In this document: piece by piece, positions 1 through 9,447 of the stretch | Numbering within the stretch: position 1 is the stretch's first letter | Layout of the letters: every line of letters starts with the position of its first letter | Source: Ophiocordyceps camponoti-saundersi (nom. inval.) | Lineage: Eukaryota > Ascomycota > Sordariomycetes > Hypocreales > Ophiocordycipitaceae | Direction of reading: 5' to 3' | DNA length: 16,627 bases | NCBI GenBank assembly: GCA_003339415.1 | Contig: PDHQ01000544.1 | Location: 1-16,627 of the forward strand | Notes under the pieces: model-generated | Told to the model about the DNA's origin: nothing | Databases searched by the model: none | Seen by the model: the letters and a program-made list of their open reading frames with translations, nothing else | Position numbers and translations under genes: made by a program

Positions 1-560
1 TCGATAAGGGAACGACTTTAAAGTGAAATAATAAAAGTAAGATATATTAAATAACGCAGATTTATTCTTAAAAAGCCTAAATATGTTTATATAGAATAGT
101 TAACCTAAGCGGGAAAAATAAAATAATAGATAAAGCAGTAACGGTAGAATATAATACGAATCGGGGTTAGGAATTAGAAGTAATAATAAATTATTTTATC
201 TATAGTAAAGTTTCGTATTAGATTACGTATAAAATTAGAGGAATAAGGTAAGTAATATAATATATAGGTAGTAACCTAATTTTTAGTAAGATAAGATATA
301 GTTAAGAGAGAGGACCCTTTAAATTTATAAAACTATATATAGGGGTATATCTTATATAAGTTCTATATCTCTATTAAATAGTTCTAGTAACGAAGTAATA
401 AACGAAAAAATATATCGGCGCATATCTTATAGAGCGAAGATAATAAGTAAGTTATTATATATTATAGGAGTAGTGCTAATATTTTATAAGTAATAGCGTA
501 TATAACTAACGTTATATATATAATTAGATTAAGGACGTTATAACTAAAAACGTATACTAG
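1..560. other. Unassigned RIP-degraded sequence
   Basis: Very AT-rich and nearly free of CA and TG. I could not follow one convincing frame through it. It may be the leader or 5' LTR of the copia relic that follows, but no copy of it was found on the far side of that element, so this is unproven. Confidence 0.4.
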
Positions 561-2100
561 ATATATTAAGTATTAAGGTATAAGGGAAAGAAAGGTTCGT
601 AAACTAGAAGGATAAGGATAAATTTACGAGTAGTTACTAGCTACTAATATTTAGGATAAGGATAATAACGTAAGATAAAAAGCGTATAAAAGATAACGAG
701 GGCGGAAGTTTAAATAGTTAACGTAAAGACTTACGATAAGTTATAGGAACCGGTATCGGTATTCCTACTATATAAGCTAAAAGATTCAAAAAACCACTAT
801 AGCCTATAATACTAATAACGGTATATAGCGTAATATTCGATATTATTAGCAAAGAAAGCTATATAAGGATACGAGAGTATTATATTAATAATACTAGTTA
901 CGAATACTTTATATTAAGGGACTAGCTAGACTTTATCTTATACTTAGAGAAAGATATAAGGAAGTCGACTAACGTTAAAAGTTTTAATAATTAGGGGATA
1001 GAAAATTAGGCGGAATTTATAGTTTATATCCTAAGTATAAAGGATAAAACGCTATATATCGGAATAGTTAGGACTAGGGCATAGATCGTAGATAATCTTA
1101 CGGAGGGCCTTATATTAGAACGAGAATAGCTCCTACTAAATAAAGTATATATATTTAGTTCGATAAAGATAGTTTAAATATATTTATATATAGGCTTATA
1201 TATACTAGTAGAGGTTTATAGAAAATAATTATAAATTTTAGGCCGAAGTATATATCTTAGATAATACTTATTATATAGATTTATAACTATATCCTTAATC
1301 CGTTAATTCTAGATATCGTAAAATATTAGGAAAAGATATAATAATACCGGATATAGGAGGGTAGGGGAGGTAGGGTCTATTTAGCATTATTATAATAGAT
1401 AACGCTAATAGCTAGAATAAAGGTAACTAAAGTAAGATAATATATCTTTAATAGCGGAGGTAAGAAGACCGGCATAGACGCGTCCGCTTCCTTAAGTAAA
1501 GGATAATATAGCGTTATTAATAGCCGTAATAATAGCGGAGGAGATAGCTTATTATATAATATAATTTTCGCGTCGCTTCGCCGGGGTAGACGGAGGTTAC
1601 GAGAGAGAATCGGTACTTATTAAGTCGATCACGTTTACCGGAGATAGCGACTCGCTCTAAGGAGTAAGGTCGATTAAGTCGGTAAGTAATACGGAAAGGG
1701 GAGAAGGTAGACAACTAGTAGGTATATCGAGAGGCATTATAATAAGATAAGGGTAATATAGTTAGAAATAACGTAGGTAATTTAGGTTATAGCGGGTAGA
1801 AATAGATAGCTGCTATTAAGGTATATATATTAGGGTAGAAGGATAAAAGGGTAAAAGGATAGAGGGGTAGCTTATATATAGTTTTTTTTTATCTACGTAA
1901 GTATAGGTTATAGCGTATATTAATAAGATTATAAAAATATAATACGCTAAATATATAGAGTTATACGATATTATACGATAAAGTATAAAAATACTGAAAA
2001 ATTTAAATAGGGTTTTATATCGTTAATATAAGGAGGGAGGTTTACTATATATACTAAAAATAAACTAGTAATAAGTAGGTATCCCTAGTTAAGGAAGTAG
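560..2100 (+). pseudogene. Gag-like region of the copia relic
   Basis: From about 890 to about 2100 one + strand frame (codons starting at 902, 1502 and 1994, all in phase) can be read through with interruptions only at TAG and TAA. Short stretches look like real protein, for example LTEGLILEREQLLLNK near 1090-1145, followed by a segment shaped like retrotransposon capsid sequence and then a Gln-rich part once stops are read as Gln. A further open-but-for-RIP stretch in another frame covers about 560-740, probably the N-terminal part shifted by an indel. The assignment to Gag rests on position upstream of copia integrase and general character. No CCHC zinc knuckle and no protease D[ST]G motif were seen. 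The segment 1540-1720 is more GC-rich than its surroundings. A 65-codon - strand frame there (1517-1714) lies opposite this reading and is judged a shadow. Confidence 0.5.
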
Positions 2101-2600
2101 GAAAGAACTATATAAGGTCCTATAATATATATATATATATAAGGGATTATTCTAAAGTTTCGGGCCTTAATTAAATTACTCTTCCTAAAACGCTCTCTCT
2201 ACCTTTTATCGTTATATTAGAAATTAAATCCTTATCTCTTTTCCTATAGAAAATTACTATATGCCTTAACTAGCTAAGGTTAGAGATCTTAACTTTATGC
2301 TAGTTAAAGAGTAGGATTATATATAATAATACGCCGAGGTAGGTATCGGCTAGGCTAGCGTAGGGTATCGTTAAAAGCAAAGAACGTAGAAAGTTAATCG
2401 ACTATCTTATAATTTCTTTAACTTATCTAAGGAGTATTACTTAAATAGCTACGGGAATTAAGCTAAAGAATATTCCGATACTACGATATAAAATTTATAT
2501 AACGACGGAAAACCGAATAGAACGGTTACGTATTTATTAAGAGATTTCGCTTCCTTAACGCTAGTTTGCTATCGTTATTTTTAACGTCCTCTATTATAGC
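2100..2600 (+). other. Copia polyprotein segment before integrase, unresolved
   Basis: By position this should hold the end of the protease region and the zinc-binding start of integrase. Frame 2 appears to continue into the integrase catalytic region at about 2605, but I could not identify an HHCC motif or a GAG-pre-integrase signature here. An (AT)n run lies at about 2121-2141. Confidence 0.35.
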
Positions 2601-3240
2601 GAGGCTATAACGCTAGTTCCTATCTTATATTATTAACCTGCTACGATACTAGGTATAAGTATACGATCGGTAATCGTATTAAAACTAATCTAACGTATAT
2701 TTAGGACGAATTCTAAAATTAGATAAAGCTATAGTATTAGCTTATTACGTCTAAAGCTAAGATAGATAATAGAAGCTTACCCGTCCCTTACTTATAAGAA
2801 TAGCTAGTTATCGTTCTCTACCTCTCCTTTCGATATTATATATATTAGAATAGTATCGCTAAATATTCTCGGGGTATTAAAGCGGAGAGCACGATTCGTA
2901 TAAGTTTAGTATCGGTTTTCTTCTAAATACTAGCTACTAACTATTTAAGCCGCTTTTTACTTACTTAATCGCACTATATTAGCACGTTATAAATAGAGAA
3001 CTCTATTCGGGTATCTTCGAGGTTAGCTAGGATTATATAATATAGAGTTCTCTTTAATCTTAGTTTTCTTAGCTAATCTTAGTTATTTTCGAGCCTTTAA
3101 CTATTAAGTATACCTAGTTACGAGGAAAATCTTACGTAAGTAAGAGGATTCTCCTAACTAAAGACTATATCTCGGTTATATTGCTAGATATATTTCCTTT
3201 ACTTAATTTCTTATTTAGGTTTTATCTTTTTAATAAAACG
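2600..3240 (+). pseudogene. Integrase of the copia relic
   Basis: Integrase would insert retroelement cDNA into the genome. Near 2610-2720 the frame 2 translation reads YLILLTCYDTRYKYTI, matching the copia integrase core pattern of a hydrophobic strand followed by D..(S/T)RY.W, with the Asp codon at 2645-2647. In frame 0, about 2950-3110, it reads YLLNRT and later YFRAFNYQVYLVTRK. These match the family patterns YL.NR(T/S)P and L..FGC.AY, where the Cys and Gly positions are altered as RIP would do. A further match, LYLGYIARYIS, fits the LVGY segment that follows in copia elements. A frame change lies between about 2740 and 2814. Family membership is well supported; exact limits are not. Confidence 0.7.
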
Positions 3241-3860
3241 CGTTCTTATTAATATTTATATTATTTTTATTAAAATAATATTCTACCGTAATAATAGGAG
3301 CTAATAACTATCCTTTACTAAAGTAGAAAATCGGCTCTCGATAATTAAACTCCTCGACTAAAATATATATACTAAGCTTAATATAAATATTACTATAATA
3401 CTACGAGACGCTTACTATTAACCTAGCACCTAGGAATAACCTTAAACTACTAGGTTATAATAGTTCGCTACTATAGCTTTATAAGCTATTAGCGAGGCAC
3501 TAGAGGAGGAACCTAAAGAATAACTAAAGTATTAGTTACTACTAGCTAATAATAATCTCTTACTAGCGATAACTAATACTCTACTAGAGGCTCCTAAATC
3601 TAGACTAGGGATTACTAAACTTAATAACTAGTTAGTATAGAGATACTTAACTTTACTAATAGTTAACCTAAGTATAAAAGAAGAAACCCTTTTCGCTATA
3701 TCTATATCCTCCGAGTACTTTTACGGTTTCTAAGGAACTTTTTTAATAGCCGTATAAAAGCTTTATCCTATAACCTTAAGCGTTCGCGAACTAAGTATAT
3801 AAATATTTAGATAAAATTTTTCTAGTATTAAGCGATATAGGATAAGTTAGAGAAACTTAG
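3240..3860 (+). other. Copia integrase-to-RT linker, degraded
   Basis: In copia elements the stretch between the integrase core and RT is poorly conserved. Here it is AT-rich, carries many TAG/TAA codons, and contains the frame change from 0 (integrase end) to 1 (RT). I could not recognise motifs in it. Confidence 0.45.
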
Positions 3861-4340
3861 GTCTCGCAATACCTATTAACTATCGACGAATAACTAGATA
3901 TTAAGCTACTAAAGATAGGTATTTATTTATAAGTTCGATAAGAATAGCTTTAATACGAAGTATAAAGCTTATATAGTTATTTAAGGCGATCTTTAAGAAG
4001 AGTCTAGCTTACCTCTCTATACCTTAACTTTACTAACGAAGTCTTATAGATTACTAATAGGTCTCGTAGTATCTTACGACCTTAAAGCACGTTAGTTTAA
4101 CCTTATTAACGCCTTCCTAAACTCTACGCTACGATAAGACGAGTAAGTATTTTATTAATTACGTAATAGTTTTAAGTAACCTAGTAAAGTTATACTCCCC
4201 TTTTTAATACGAGACTTTTTTAGCTTACCTTCTTCGTAAAGGTTTTATTTCTCCTAAAAAGATAATTATATCTAGACTAAGGATTCCCTAATTCTTTTCC
4301 TTTATATTAATAATCTTAGCTTAATATATCTACCTTAAGA
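3860..4340 (+). pseudogene. Reverse transcriptase of the copia relic
   Basis: RT would copy element RNA into cDNA inside the virus-like particle. In frame 1 the translation gives FIYKFDKNSFNTKYKAYIV (about 3919-3975), matching the copia fingers motif W.(F/Y)K.K.(D/N)..G...(K/R)(Y/F)KAR.V. It is followed by a G-D-L segment and then SYDLKAR-stop-FNLINAFLNS (about 4067-4125), the family's motif around Q.DV..AFLN. The catalytic box, normally YVDD, reads Y-I-N-N at 4303-4314: both catalytic Asp codons are AAT, exactly what TpG to TpA would make from GTTGATGAT. A dead enzyme even apart from its stops. Identification is strong. Confidence 0.85.
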
Positions 4341-5260
4341 TAAGGGGGTAAGGTCTTCCTTAATAAATATAAGAAAGATTTTATAGTCTTAGATTTAGGA
4401 GGTTTATCGTAGTTCCTTAGATTAATATATAACGGGATAGAACGATACGATAAATTTTTCTCCTATAATAAGCGTATATTAAGAAACTTAGTATAAAGTT
4501 TAAGATATAAATATAGAAGAAATTCTCTAAGGCGTTTTCGCTTAAGAAACTCTTTTTATAAAAAGGATAAATAACTCCTTAGTAAGTAATACTATACTAA
4601 CTACTTATCGACTCTATTAGTTACGTAGTAATTATTATTCGGTAAGATCTTATAGAATCTATTAGATATATATATTTAAGCTATATTTTAGAATTTGCTT
4701 TTCCTCTACTAAACCCGAGACCTATACCTTATATTTTACGGAAACGAGTCGAAATCCGCACTACTATACGCGGAATATTTTAGTAGTGCTTAATTCGCAG
4801 AGATACCTAAGAGGAGGAGTAGTTTCGGATATATTATATATCTCTTTAGTGCCGTATTTTAATATAATTAGGAAACTAAGAGACGATTATAATAAGCACT
4901 ACTAAAGTAAAACTACTTACCCTTACTTTTATAGCGAAAGAACTAATCGCCTTTTATCGCCTTAGCGATAAATTTTATATTATTCCCTTAAACCCTCCGA
5001 AGTTTTTTTATAATAATATATAAATAAGACGCTTACTAACGGAAGATATATTAAAGCTATTAACTAGGCTACGATATATTAATATTTTTTTTTTTTTTAG
5101 TATTAGCTATAATAGGAGATTTAAGATATATATATTAAGATCGCTCGGATCTAAACTTTAGCTAAGGTTAGAGATAGGTTTATAAAACTTATTTAAGGAT
5201 AATTACTTAAGGAATTATAAAACGAACTTAGGCTTTAAGGTAAGGCTAATTAGCTTACTA
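4340..5260 (+). pseudogene. RNase H and C-terminal part of the copia polyprotein
   Basis: RNase H would degrade the RNA template after first-strand synthesis. Frame 0 at about 4785-4850 reads through to RRSSFGYIIYLF, matching the copia pattern (R/K)S..GY...L.GG that begins the RNase H core. Frame 2 at about 4913-5085 reads FIAKELIAFYRL and later IRRLLTEDILKLLTRLRYI, matching the family's EAE..AL..A..E..(W/F)...L and the LL.(K..)KLRHIDI segments. A T14 run at 5085-5098 sits where the next conserved His-rich part should be. The C-terminal tail then peters out at about 5220-5260. At least two frame changes occur. The stretch 4340-4780 shows no motif I can name. Confidence 0.7.
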
Positions 5261-5945
5261 TAAGTTATATATATCTTACTTTACTTTATATATCTTATTT
5301 TAACTTATATTCTAATATTATTATTCGCGTAGGCGTTATTTTTCTAAATTTACTAGATATAGACGATTTTACACTATCTTAAAAGTCTAGTTACGACTCC
5401 GTCGATAACGCTCCCTCTCGGCGTCCACTTAACGCTACTAGGCAGGAGTGAGTTTATAGGGATAGGGTATTCCCGTAGGCTAGGTAATAGTATAGTGAAG
5501 ATACGGAGGCGATAGGAGGCCGCTATACTTATCTTCGACTTTAGGGCTATCCTCTAGCTCGATAACCTCCCTTTCTTCCGCGGGGTTATCGTTATTAGGA
5601 ATAGTAATAGCTAACCGAGCAGACGAACCGGCCGTTTTAGTAGCGCGCTAGAATATATAACGACGGGCTTAGCTAGCTTAGATATACGACCCGCAGGCCC
5701 TATATTAAAACCCTTCGAGAGAAATATAATAATCGAAAAGGTAAGCTAGAGTTCGTTAACGCGGGTATTACTTATAAGGTATAGCGTTAGTAGAACCGTA
5801 ACTCTACACGAGGAGCGCACGGAAGTATCCGTTATTACGCACGATTTAACTTCTAACTATCTATAACGGAGTCGTAATAAGGGCTCGGAGGGTGACGTTA
5901 CGTATAAGCGTAGCGAGTGCTCGTATCTCGGCGTCCTAAAAAGAA
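5250..5945 (-). pseudogene. Unidentified RIP-broken coding relic
   Basis: One - strand frame can be followed from about 5945 to about 5250 (codons starting at 5935, 5569 and 5392, all in phase), interrupted only by TAG and TAA. It is more GC- and CpG-rich than the copia relic. The product would have an N-terminal part with RALITTPL-type sequence, then an acidic stretch EEREVIELEDSPKVEDKY (about 5520-5575), then a Pro/Tyr-rich part (SPPYLHYTIT), then a basic, Gln-rich tail. I do not recognise the family. It could be part of another transposon or a captured or host gene into which the copia element inserted. The opposite strand also has few stops in one frame, so the strand call is not certain, but the acidic low-complexity composition reads better on the - strand. 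No intact ATG start is seen; an ATA near 5926 could be a mutated one. Confidence 0.45.
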
Positions 5946-5956
5946 GCTTTATATTA

Positions 5957-5970
5957 TTTTTTTTTTTTTT
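5957..5970. repeat. Poly-T tract (T14)
   Basis: A run of 14 T. Similar runs lie at 5085-5098 (T14) and 6494-6506 (T13), with a shorter run at about 1882-1890. On the - strand this one lies just upstream of the coding relic ending near 5945. No function is implied. Confidence 0.85.
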
Positions 5971-6139
5971 CTAAGAGTCCTAAATATAGAGGATCTATAG
6001 GGAGAGACTTATATTAATATATAGTATATTTAATATATTATTTATCTAGGGATCGGCTATTATAATACTAAGTAGGCGGTATTTTTTATTAATACCCCTT
6101 TATATAAGAACGGGAAACTCTATTTTTAAAAGTAATATA

Positions 6140-6253
6140 AAGAAGAAGAAAGAAGCTACCGAAGGAAGGAGAAGAAGAGGATAAGCGAAGAAGAAAGGTA
6201 GAAGAGGATAAGGAAAGAAGAAAAGAAAAAGAGAAAGGGAGAAGGGAAGAGGG
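6140..6253 (+). repeat. Purine-rich (GA) tract
   Basis: About 114 bases nearly all A and G on the + strand, with AAG/GAA triplets prominent. On the - strand it is a CT-rich tract about 200 bases upstream of the unidentified coding relic. CT-rich tracts are common in filamentous fungal core promoters, so it could be a promoter remnant, or simply low-complexity DNA that escapes RIP because it lacks CpA. Confidence 0.75.
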
Positions 6254-6309
6254 CTATTTATACCCTCTAAGGATATCTTATCGAGCCTAATTAATTTATA
6301 GGTATAAAA

Positions 6310-6465
6310 GAGCAGTGAACGAACGGATATCTCCCTTAGGGAATAGGAAAAGTAGTAAACGGGTTTATCCCTTAGGAGATAAGAAGAGTAGTGAATAGGT
6401 TTATCCCTTAGGGACGGGAAGGACGATTAACGAGTTTATCGCCTAAGGGATAAGAAGAGCAGTTA
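6310..6465 (+). repeat. Tandem repeat, about 4 units of about 36 bp
   Basis: Diverged units begin at about 6312, 6350, 6387 and 6423. Each starts with an AG(C/T)AGTGAA-like segment and contains GGTTTATCCCTTAGGG or a close variant, followed by a purine-rich end (GATAAGAAG). A partial fifth start (AGCAGTTAA) closes the array at about 6457. The CCCTTAGGG and CCTAAGGG cores are short near-palindromes. Differences between units are mostly transitions. Confidence 0.75.
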
Positions 6466-7109
6466 AAAAGATACGTATATAGAGTCTTTTACGTTTTTTT
6501 TTTTTTCGCTTTAGGGTTTCGATAATCTCTTCTTACGATCTTTAAAGATAAGGTTCCGGCTTATTAGATACTTCTAAATAAGCTTATAAGCCTAAGTAGG
6601 TATATTATATATACGTATATAAGAAAGTGTCTCCTTTATACCGTGAAAGTAGGTATTAGTCTTAGAAATAACGGTTATAAACGCAAAAAGGAAACGGTCT
6701 TTAGAGAATAGTTATAGGTATATATCTAAGCGGTAAGATTAAGGCGTTATTATTTATATTTACTACTTATAAGAAAGGATATCGGTCTATACTACGTTTT
6801 CGGATAAGACTTAAAAGATAATATCTAAATCTAAAAAATAAGGGGTAAAGGAAAATTATTATACGGTCTACCTTATAGACCTTACTCGTAGTTACTATTA
6901 AGCGCAGCCAGTCCTATATCTTAGGGACTAGCCTAGCTATATAGACGTAGCAGAGTTATTATTATCGTTATAAGCATCTAGAATATCGATACCTTTATTA
7001 GTGCTAATATTATATCCTGATAAAAATAAAGACTCCTTGGGGCTAGGTACGTCCCCTCCTCGGTCCGGAAGAATAACGCGCTATCGGCTAAAGTACGTGC
7101 CTATACCTA

Positions 7110-7315
7110 AGCTAAACAGGTTAACAGCGAAGGGATTAAACAAGCTAATCACAAGCATAAGAAATAGGCTTAACACGAAGATTAATAAGTGCCCTTATTA
7201 ATTAATATATATATATATCCTCTAGGAATAGCTGCCCCCCGATATAGGCAGTTAAGCAAATGTTAGTCACATGACTAGAATAACGCAATCCCCTTTTAAC
7301 CTTCCCCCTCTAGCT
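7110..7315 (-). repeat. Left LTR (3' LTR of the gypsy element)
   Basis: Direct repeat of 16228-16432. The two copies differ at about twenty positions, all transitions, plus one indel in a C-run near 7232. Both copies begin AGCTA and end TAGCT, a 5-bp inverted terminal match, rather than the usual TG...CA. This copy keeps CA/TG where the right copy has TA (for example TCACATGAC at 7267-7275 against TTATATAAC), so it is much less mutated. An (AT)n run at about 7203-7220 could hold the promoter TATA sequence. No polypurine tract was found immediately inside this LTR; an AG-rich stretch on the - strand lies within the repeat itself. Confidence 0.85.
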
Positions 7316-7457
7316 AGTCTATTACTAATACTAAAATAACAAATTAAAGTTTAAAAGTAAAATAGATAAAAGAGAGGATAAAGAGCAAAATAATAAATAG
7401 GAGGGGAATAAATAAATAACGAAGGGAACAAATAAGCTATAATAACTAAGTGAATAA
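7316..7457. other. Gap between third reading frame and left LTR
   Basis: About 140 bases of AT-rich sequence with GA-rich patches on the + strand. It would be the 3' untranslated part of the element. A polypurine tract for plus-strand priming would be expected next to the LTR but is not evident. Confidence 0.5.
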
Positions 7458-9239
7458 TTAGATCTCGCTAGATCCTATTATAGATAAAGACTTCACAGAT
7501 AGAGTCTTCCGGTTAGGCTTCGTTAATGCCTTAATAATATCTAAGGTCTATTTAAAAAGAACCTAATTATTACGAAGTTCCTTTCGCAGCTTACTATTTT
7601 CCTCCTTAAGTGCTTAGAGCTTATCGTTAACCTTTATTATCTACTCGGTGGGAGGTGATAAATATCCAGGTTTAAGGTTATTAACTTTAAAGAGAGCGTT
7701 AATCTTCTTTTATATTCTAGTAATAAATATCTCTCCGTCCTCTCTATTATCTCTAATAGTCGCCTAATCGGTCTAGTTATTATTATTATTAATAGCTCTT
7801 ATTGCTATTAGTTTAACTACCGTTAATTTAGCTGCTGCTATCAGCTTAGTAGCGGTATTCTCTATAAAGACGTTATCTATCCGTTAGTTAATAACTTAAC
7901 TATTATCTAAGGAAGAGTTAGAACTAGAAATAGCGATAGGAGGAGCCTTATTAACTGCAGGGGTCTGGGTTAACACGCCCTATTTAGAATAGCTTATCTA
8001 TTTCGTTATACGACCCTTAGTTATAGGCGTTATCTTAGTAGCTATCGCTAGCGATAATAATAATACTATAGCCGATATCTTCGGTAACGGCTTTTAGGCT
8101 AGCAATTTTTATCGCTTATACTATATAGCTGCCTAATAGTCTGCGTTATCCCGTGCCGCATTATCGAGCAATTATTTTAGCATACCTTGGCCGGTATTTA
8201 ACAACTCGGTAGGGGCCACTATAGTTTATATAATATTAATATTAGGATCTAGGTTAGTTTATAGGTTATCGATCCGTTTAGCAGTCTTTATTAGCGCTAT
8301 ATATATCTCTATCTTATTACCCGACGCCGGGTATAATATATAATAGATCCGACGCAATGCCGCCCGATAAATCTAACGTTTAAAGTATCCGATTTAAAAT
8401 ACCGTTATGCTCTTAATAGAGAGGTTATTAGGAGGGTATCGGATATAATCGTTAACCTTAAGCGTTAGGCTACAGAAGTCTTATAGAGGCGTCCGGGCTA
8501 GGGTAAAGAATATAGTGCCGACGTCGTTAGCGATAAGGAACAGCTCCTTTAGGGTATATAGGTATATAGGTAGGTACTATAACTCGAAGGCCTCTGCTTC
8601 GGAGATGCCCTAGAACTTAGTAATACGAGGTATAACCTTTTTATTTTCTATCTTCGTCTATATCGTCCTAATAACTAGCTAAGCTACCTATTAGCTATCC
8701 TAGGCTTTATTTTTAAAGTTACTATTAGCTAGCTTAATCGTATAATTTATTACTTTCTTCTAAGATTTTAAGATCTTAATCTATTTAAGGCGGTAATCGC
8801 GGGTAAGGTAGGCGTATACCTAGTTAAATTTTACTTTAGAAGCTGCCTATATAGGGGCCGCCTTTTCAGCTAGCTTATCGTTATCTGCTAGTAGAGGCGA
8901 AGGGTGCTCGTCCGTCAGCTCCCCTTTAGCACTTTATCCTAGCTTACGGAAAATAAAGTTCGTATCCTACGACTAAAGAAAGCAGTTATATAGTATTCTT
9001 ATAGGTAAGATATATTTATCCGGGCGGATAGAACGCTTCCTATCGTAATAATCCTTATAAAATACTTTAAATAATGTTCCTCGAAAGTCCTTATCTTTAC
9101 TATAAATGTCGAGCTCGCCTAATAGTTAATATAGTATATTTTCGTTATCGGAAATATAGTTAGGCGTTTCTTCTCGGGTTCTCGTATCCTAAGATATACT
9201 CGTTATAGGGGCCTTACCTTTAGATAGTCGCGGGGCTAT
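7458..9239 (-). pseudogene. Third reading frame of the gypsy element, unknown protein (593 codons)
   Basis: From an ATA at 9239 that looks like a mutated ATG (context AAG-ATA-GCC) to a TAA at 7458-7460, one frame stays in phase for 594 codons, broken only by TAG and TAA. The C-terminal fifth has few breaks. I do not recognise the family. Visible features: a basic Ser/Lys N-terminus (about residues 1-12); an acidic segment with GELDIYSKDKDFRGTLFKVF (about 45-65); a long mixed middle region; a Thr/Pro/Ser-rich linker with LTQTPAVNKAPP followed by a Ser run (about 420-445); and a C-terminal heptad-like coiled coil ALKEENSKLRKELRNN (about 540-555). No signal peptide, transmembrane segment, zinc knuckle or polymerase motif is seen, so an envelope-type role is not supported. 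It lies about 200 bases downstream of the integrase end on the same strand. It may be an accessory protein of this element family or captured sequence. That it is coding is well supported; its function is unknown. Confidence 0.7.
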
Positions 9240-9447
9240 CTTAGAAAAGAAAAAGGTAAGAAAAATATAGATAGGTTATAAAAAGGCTCGAAAAACGAGG
9301 GTGCATGATAGTGCAGTCCTATTATAGTGCGTAGTTAGTTAAAAGGTAGATATTATAGGAGGACGAGAAGGTAAGGTTACGAAACTATAAAGTAGGGAAA
9401 AGAAAAGTGTATAAAGGAAGAGAGGAAGGAAAACGACGTAGTTATAC
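9240..9447 (-). promoter_or_regulatory. Pol-to-third-frame gap with pyrimidine-rich run-up
   Basis: On the - strand, the roughly 60 bases before the presumed start at 9239 are strongly pyrimidine-rich and contain TTTTTATAACC (about 9274-9284), which is TATA-like. CT-rich DNA just before the start is typical of filamentous fungal promoters, so the third frame may have had its own transcript. The spacing could equally be a spliced or subgenomic arrangement. Weak and inferred. Confidence 0.3.

Larger units (their letters stand above)
560..5260 (+). mobile_element. Ty1/copia-type LTR retrotransposon relic
   Basis: Degraded polyprotein remnants lie in the order gag-like, integrase, reverse transcriptase, RNase H on the + strand. 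Integrase before RT is diagnostic of Ty1/copia (Pseudoviridae). Gag and early integrase lie in the frame with codons starting at positions equal to 2 modulo 3. The integrase C-terminal part lies in frame 0, RT in frame 1, and RNase H in frames 0 and 2, so several indels have accumulated. All parts are full of TAG/TAA stops and the RT catalytic aspartates are lost, so the element is dead. No flanking direct repeats were found: the left LTR may lie outside the window, and the right one is missing or unrecognisable because other coding-like sequence begins at the 3' end. Ends are approximate. Confidence 0.75.
5971..7109. other. Intergenic RIP-degraded stretch without recognised genes
   Basis: Between the - strand coding relic and the left gypsy LTR. 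It contains a purine-rich tract (6140-6253), a tandem repeat (6310-6465) and a poly-T run (6494-6506). From about 6510 to 6990 it is AT-rich sequence in which I could follow no coding frame. From about 7000 CA/TG dinucleotides reappear. A 66-codon + strand frame (7001-7201) runs mostly into the LTR; it has no recognisable features and is not called as a gene. Confidence 0.5.

Noticed and set aside
157..178. tRNA T-arm-like GAATCGGGGTTAGG
   Set aside because: No cloverleaf could be built around it, and it does not adjoin a recognised LTR.
1517..1714. 65-codon - strand open frame
   Set aside because: It lies opposite the gag-like + strand frame, in a CpG-richer patch with fewer stops by chance; no motif and no promoter context.
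5390..5945. Long + strand frame with few stops
   Set aside because: It is the antisense of the preferred - strand reading in a GC-richer patch. It lacks the acidic low-complexity pattern that makes the - strand reading convincing, though it cannot be fully excluded.
6300..6470. CRISPR-like array
   Set aside because: The units are contiguous diverged tandem copies without unique spacers, and the sequence is eukaryotic.
7001..7201. 66-codon + strand open frame with an ATG
   Set aside because: Most of it lies in the left LTR and it reads against the element's direction. The frame is open only because this part has been mutated less.
7264..7277. TAGTCA/TGACTA inverted pair as a transcription factor site in the LTR
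   Set aside because: The arms are short, the site is destroyed in the other LTR by RIP, and no supporting context was found.
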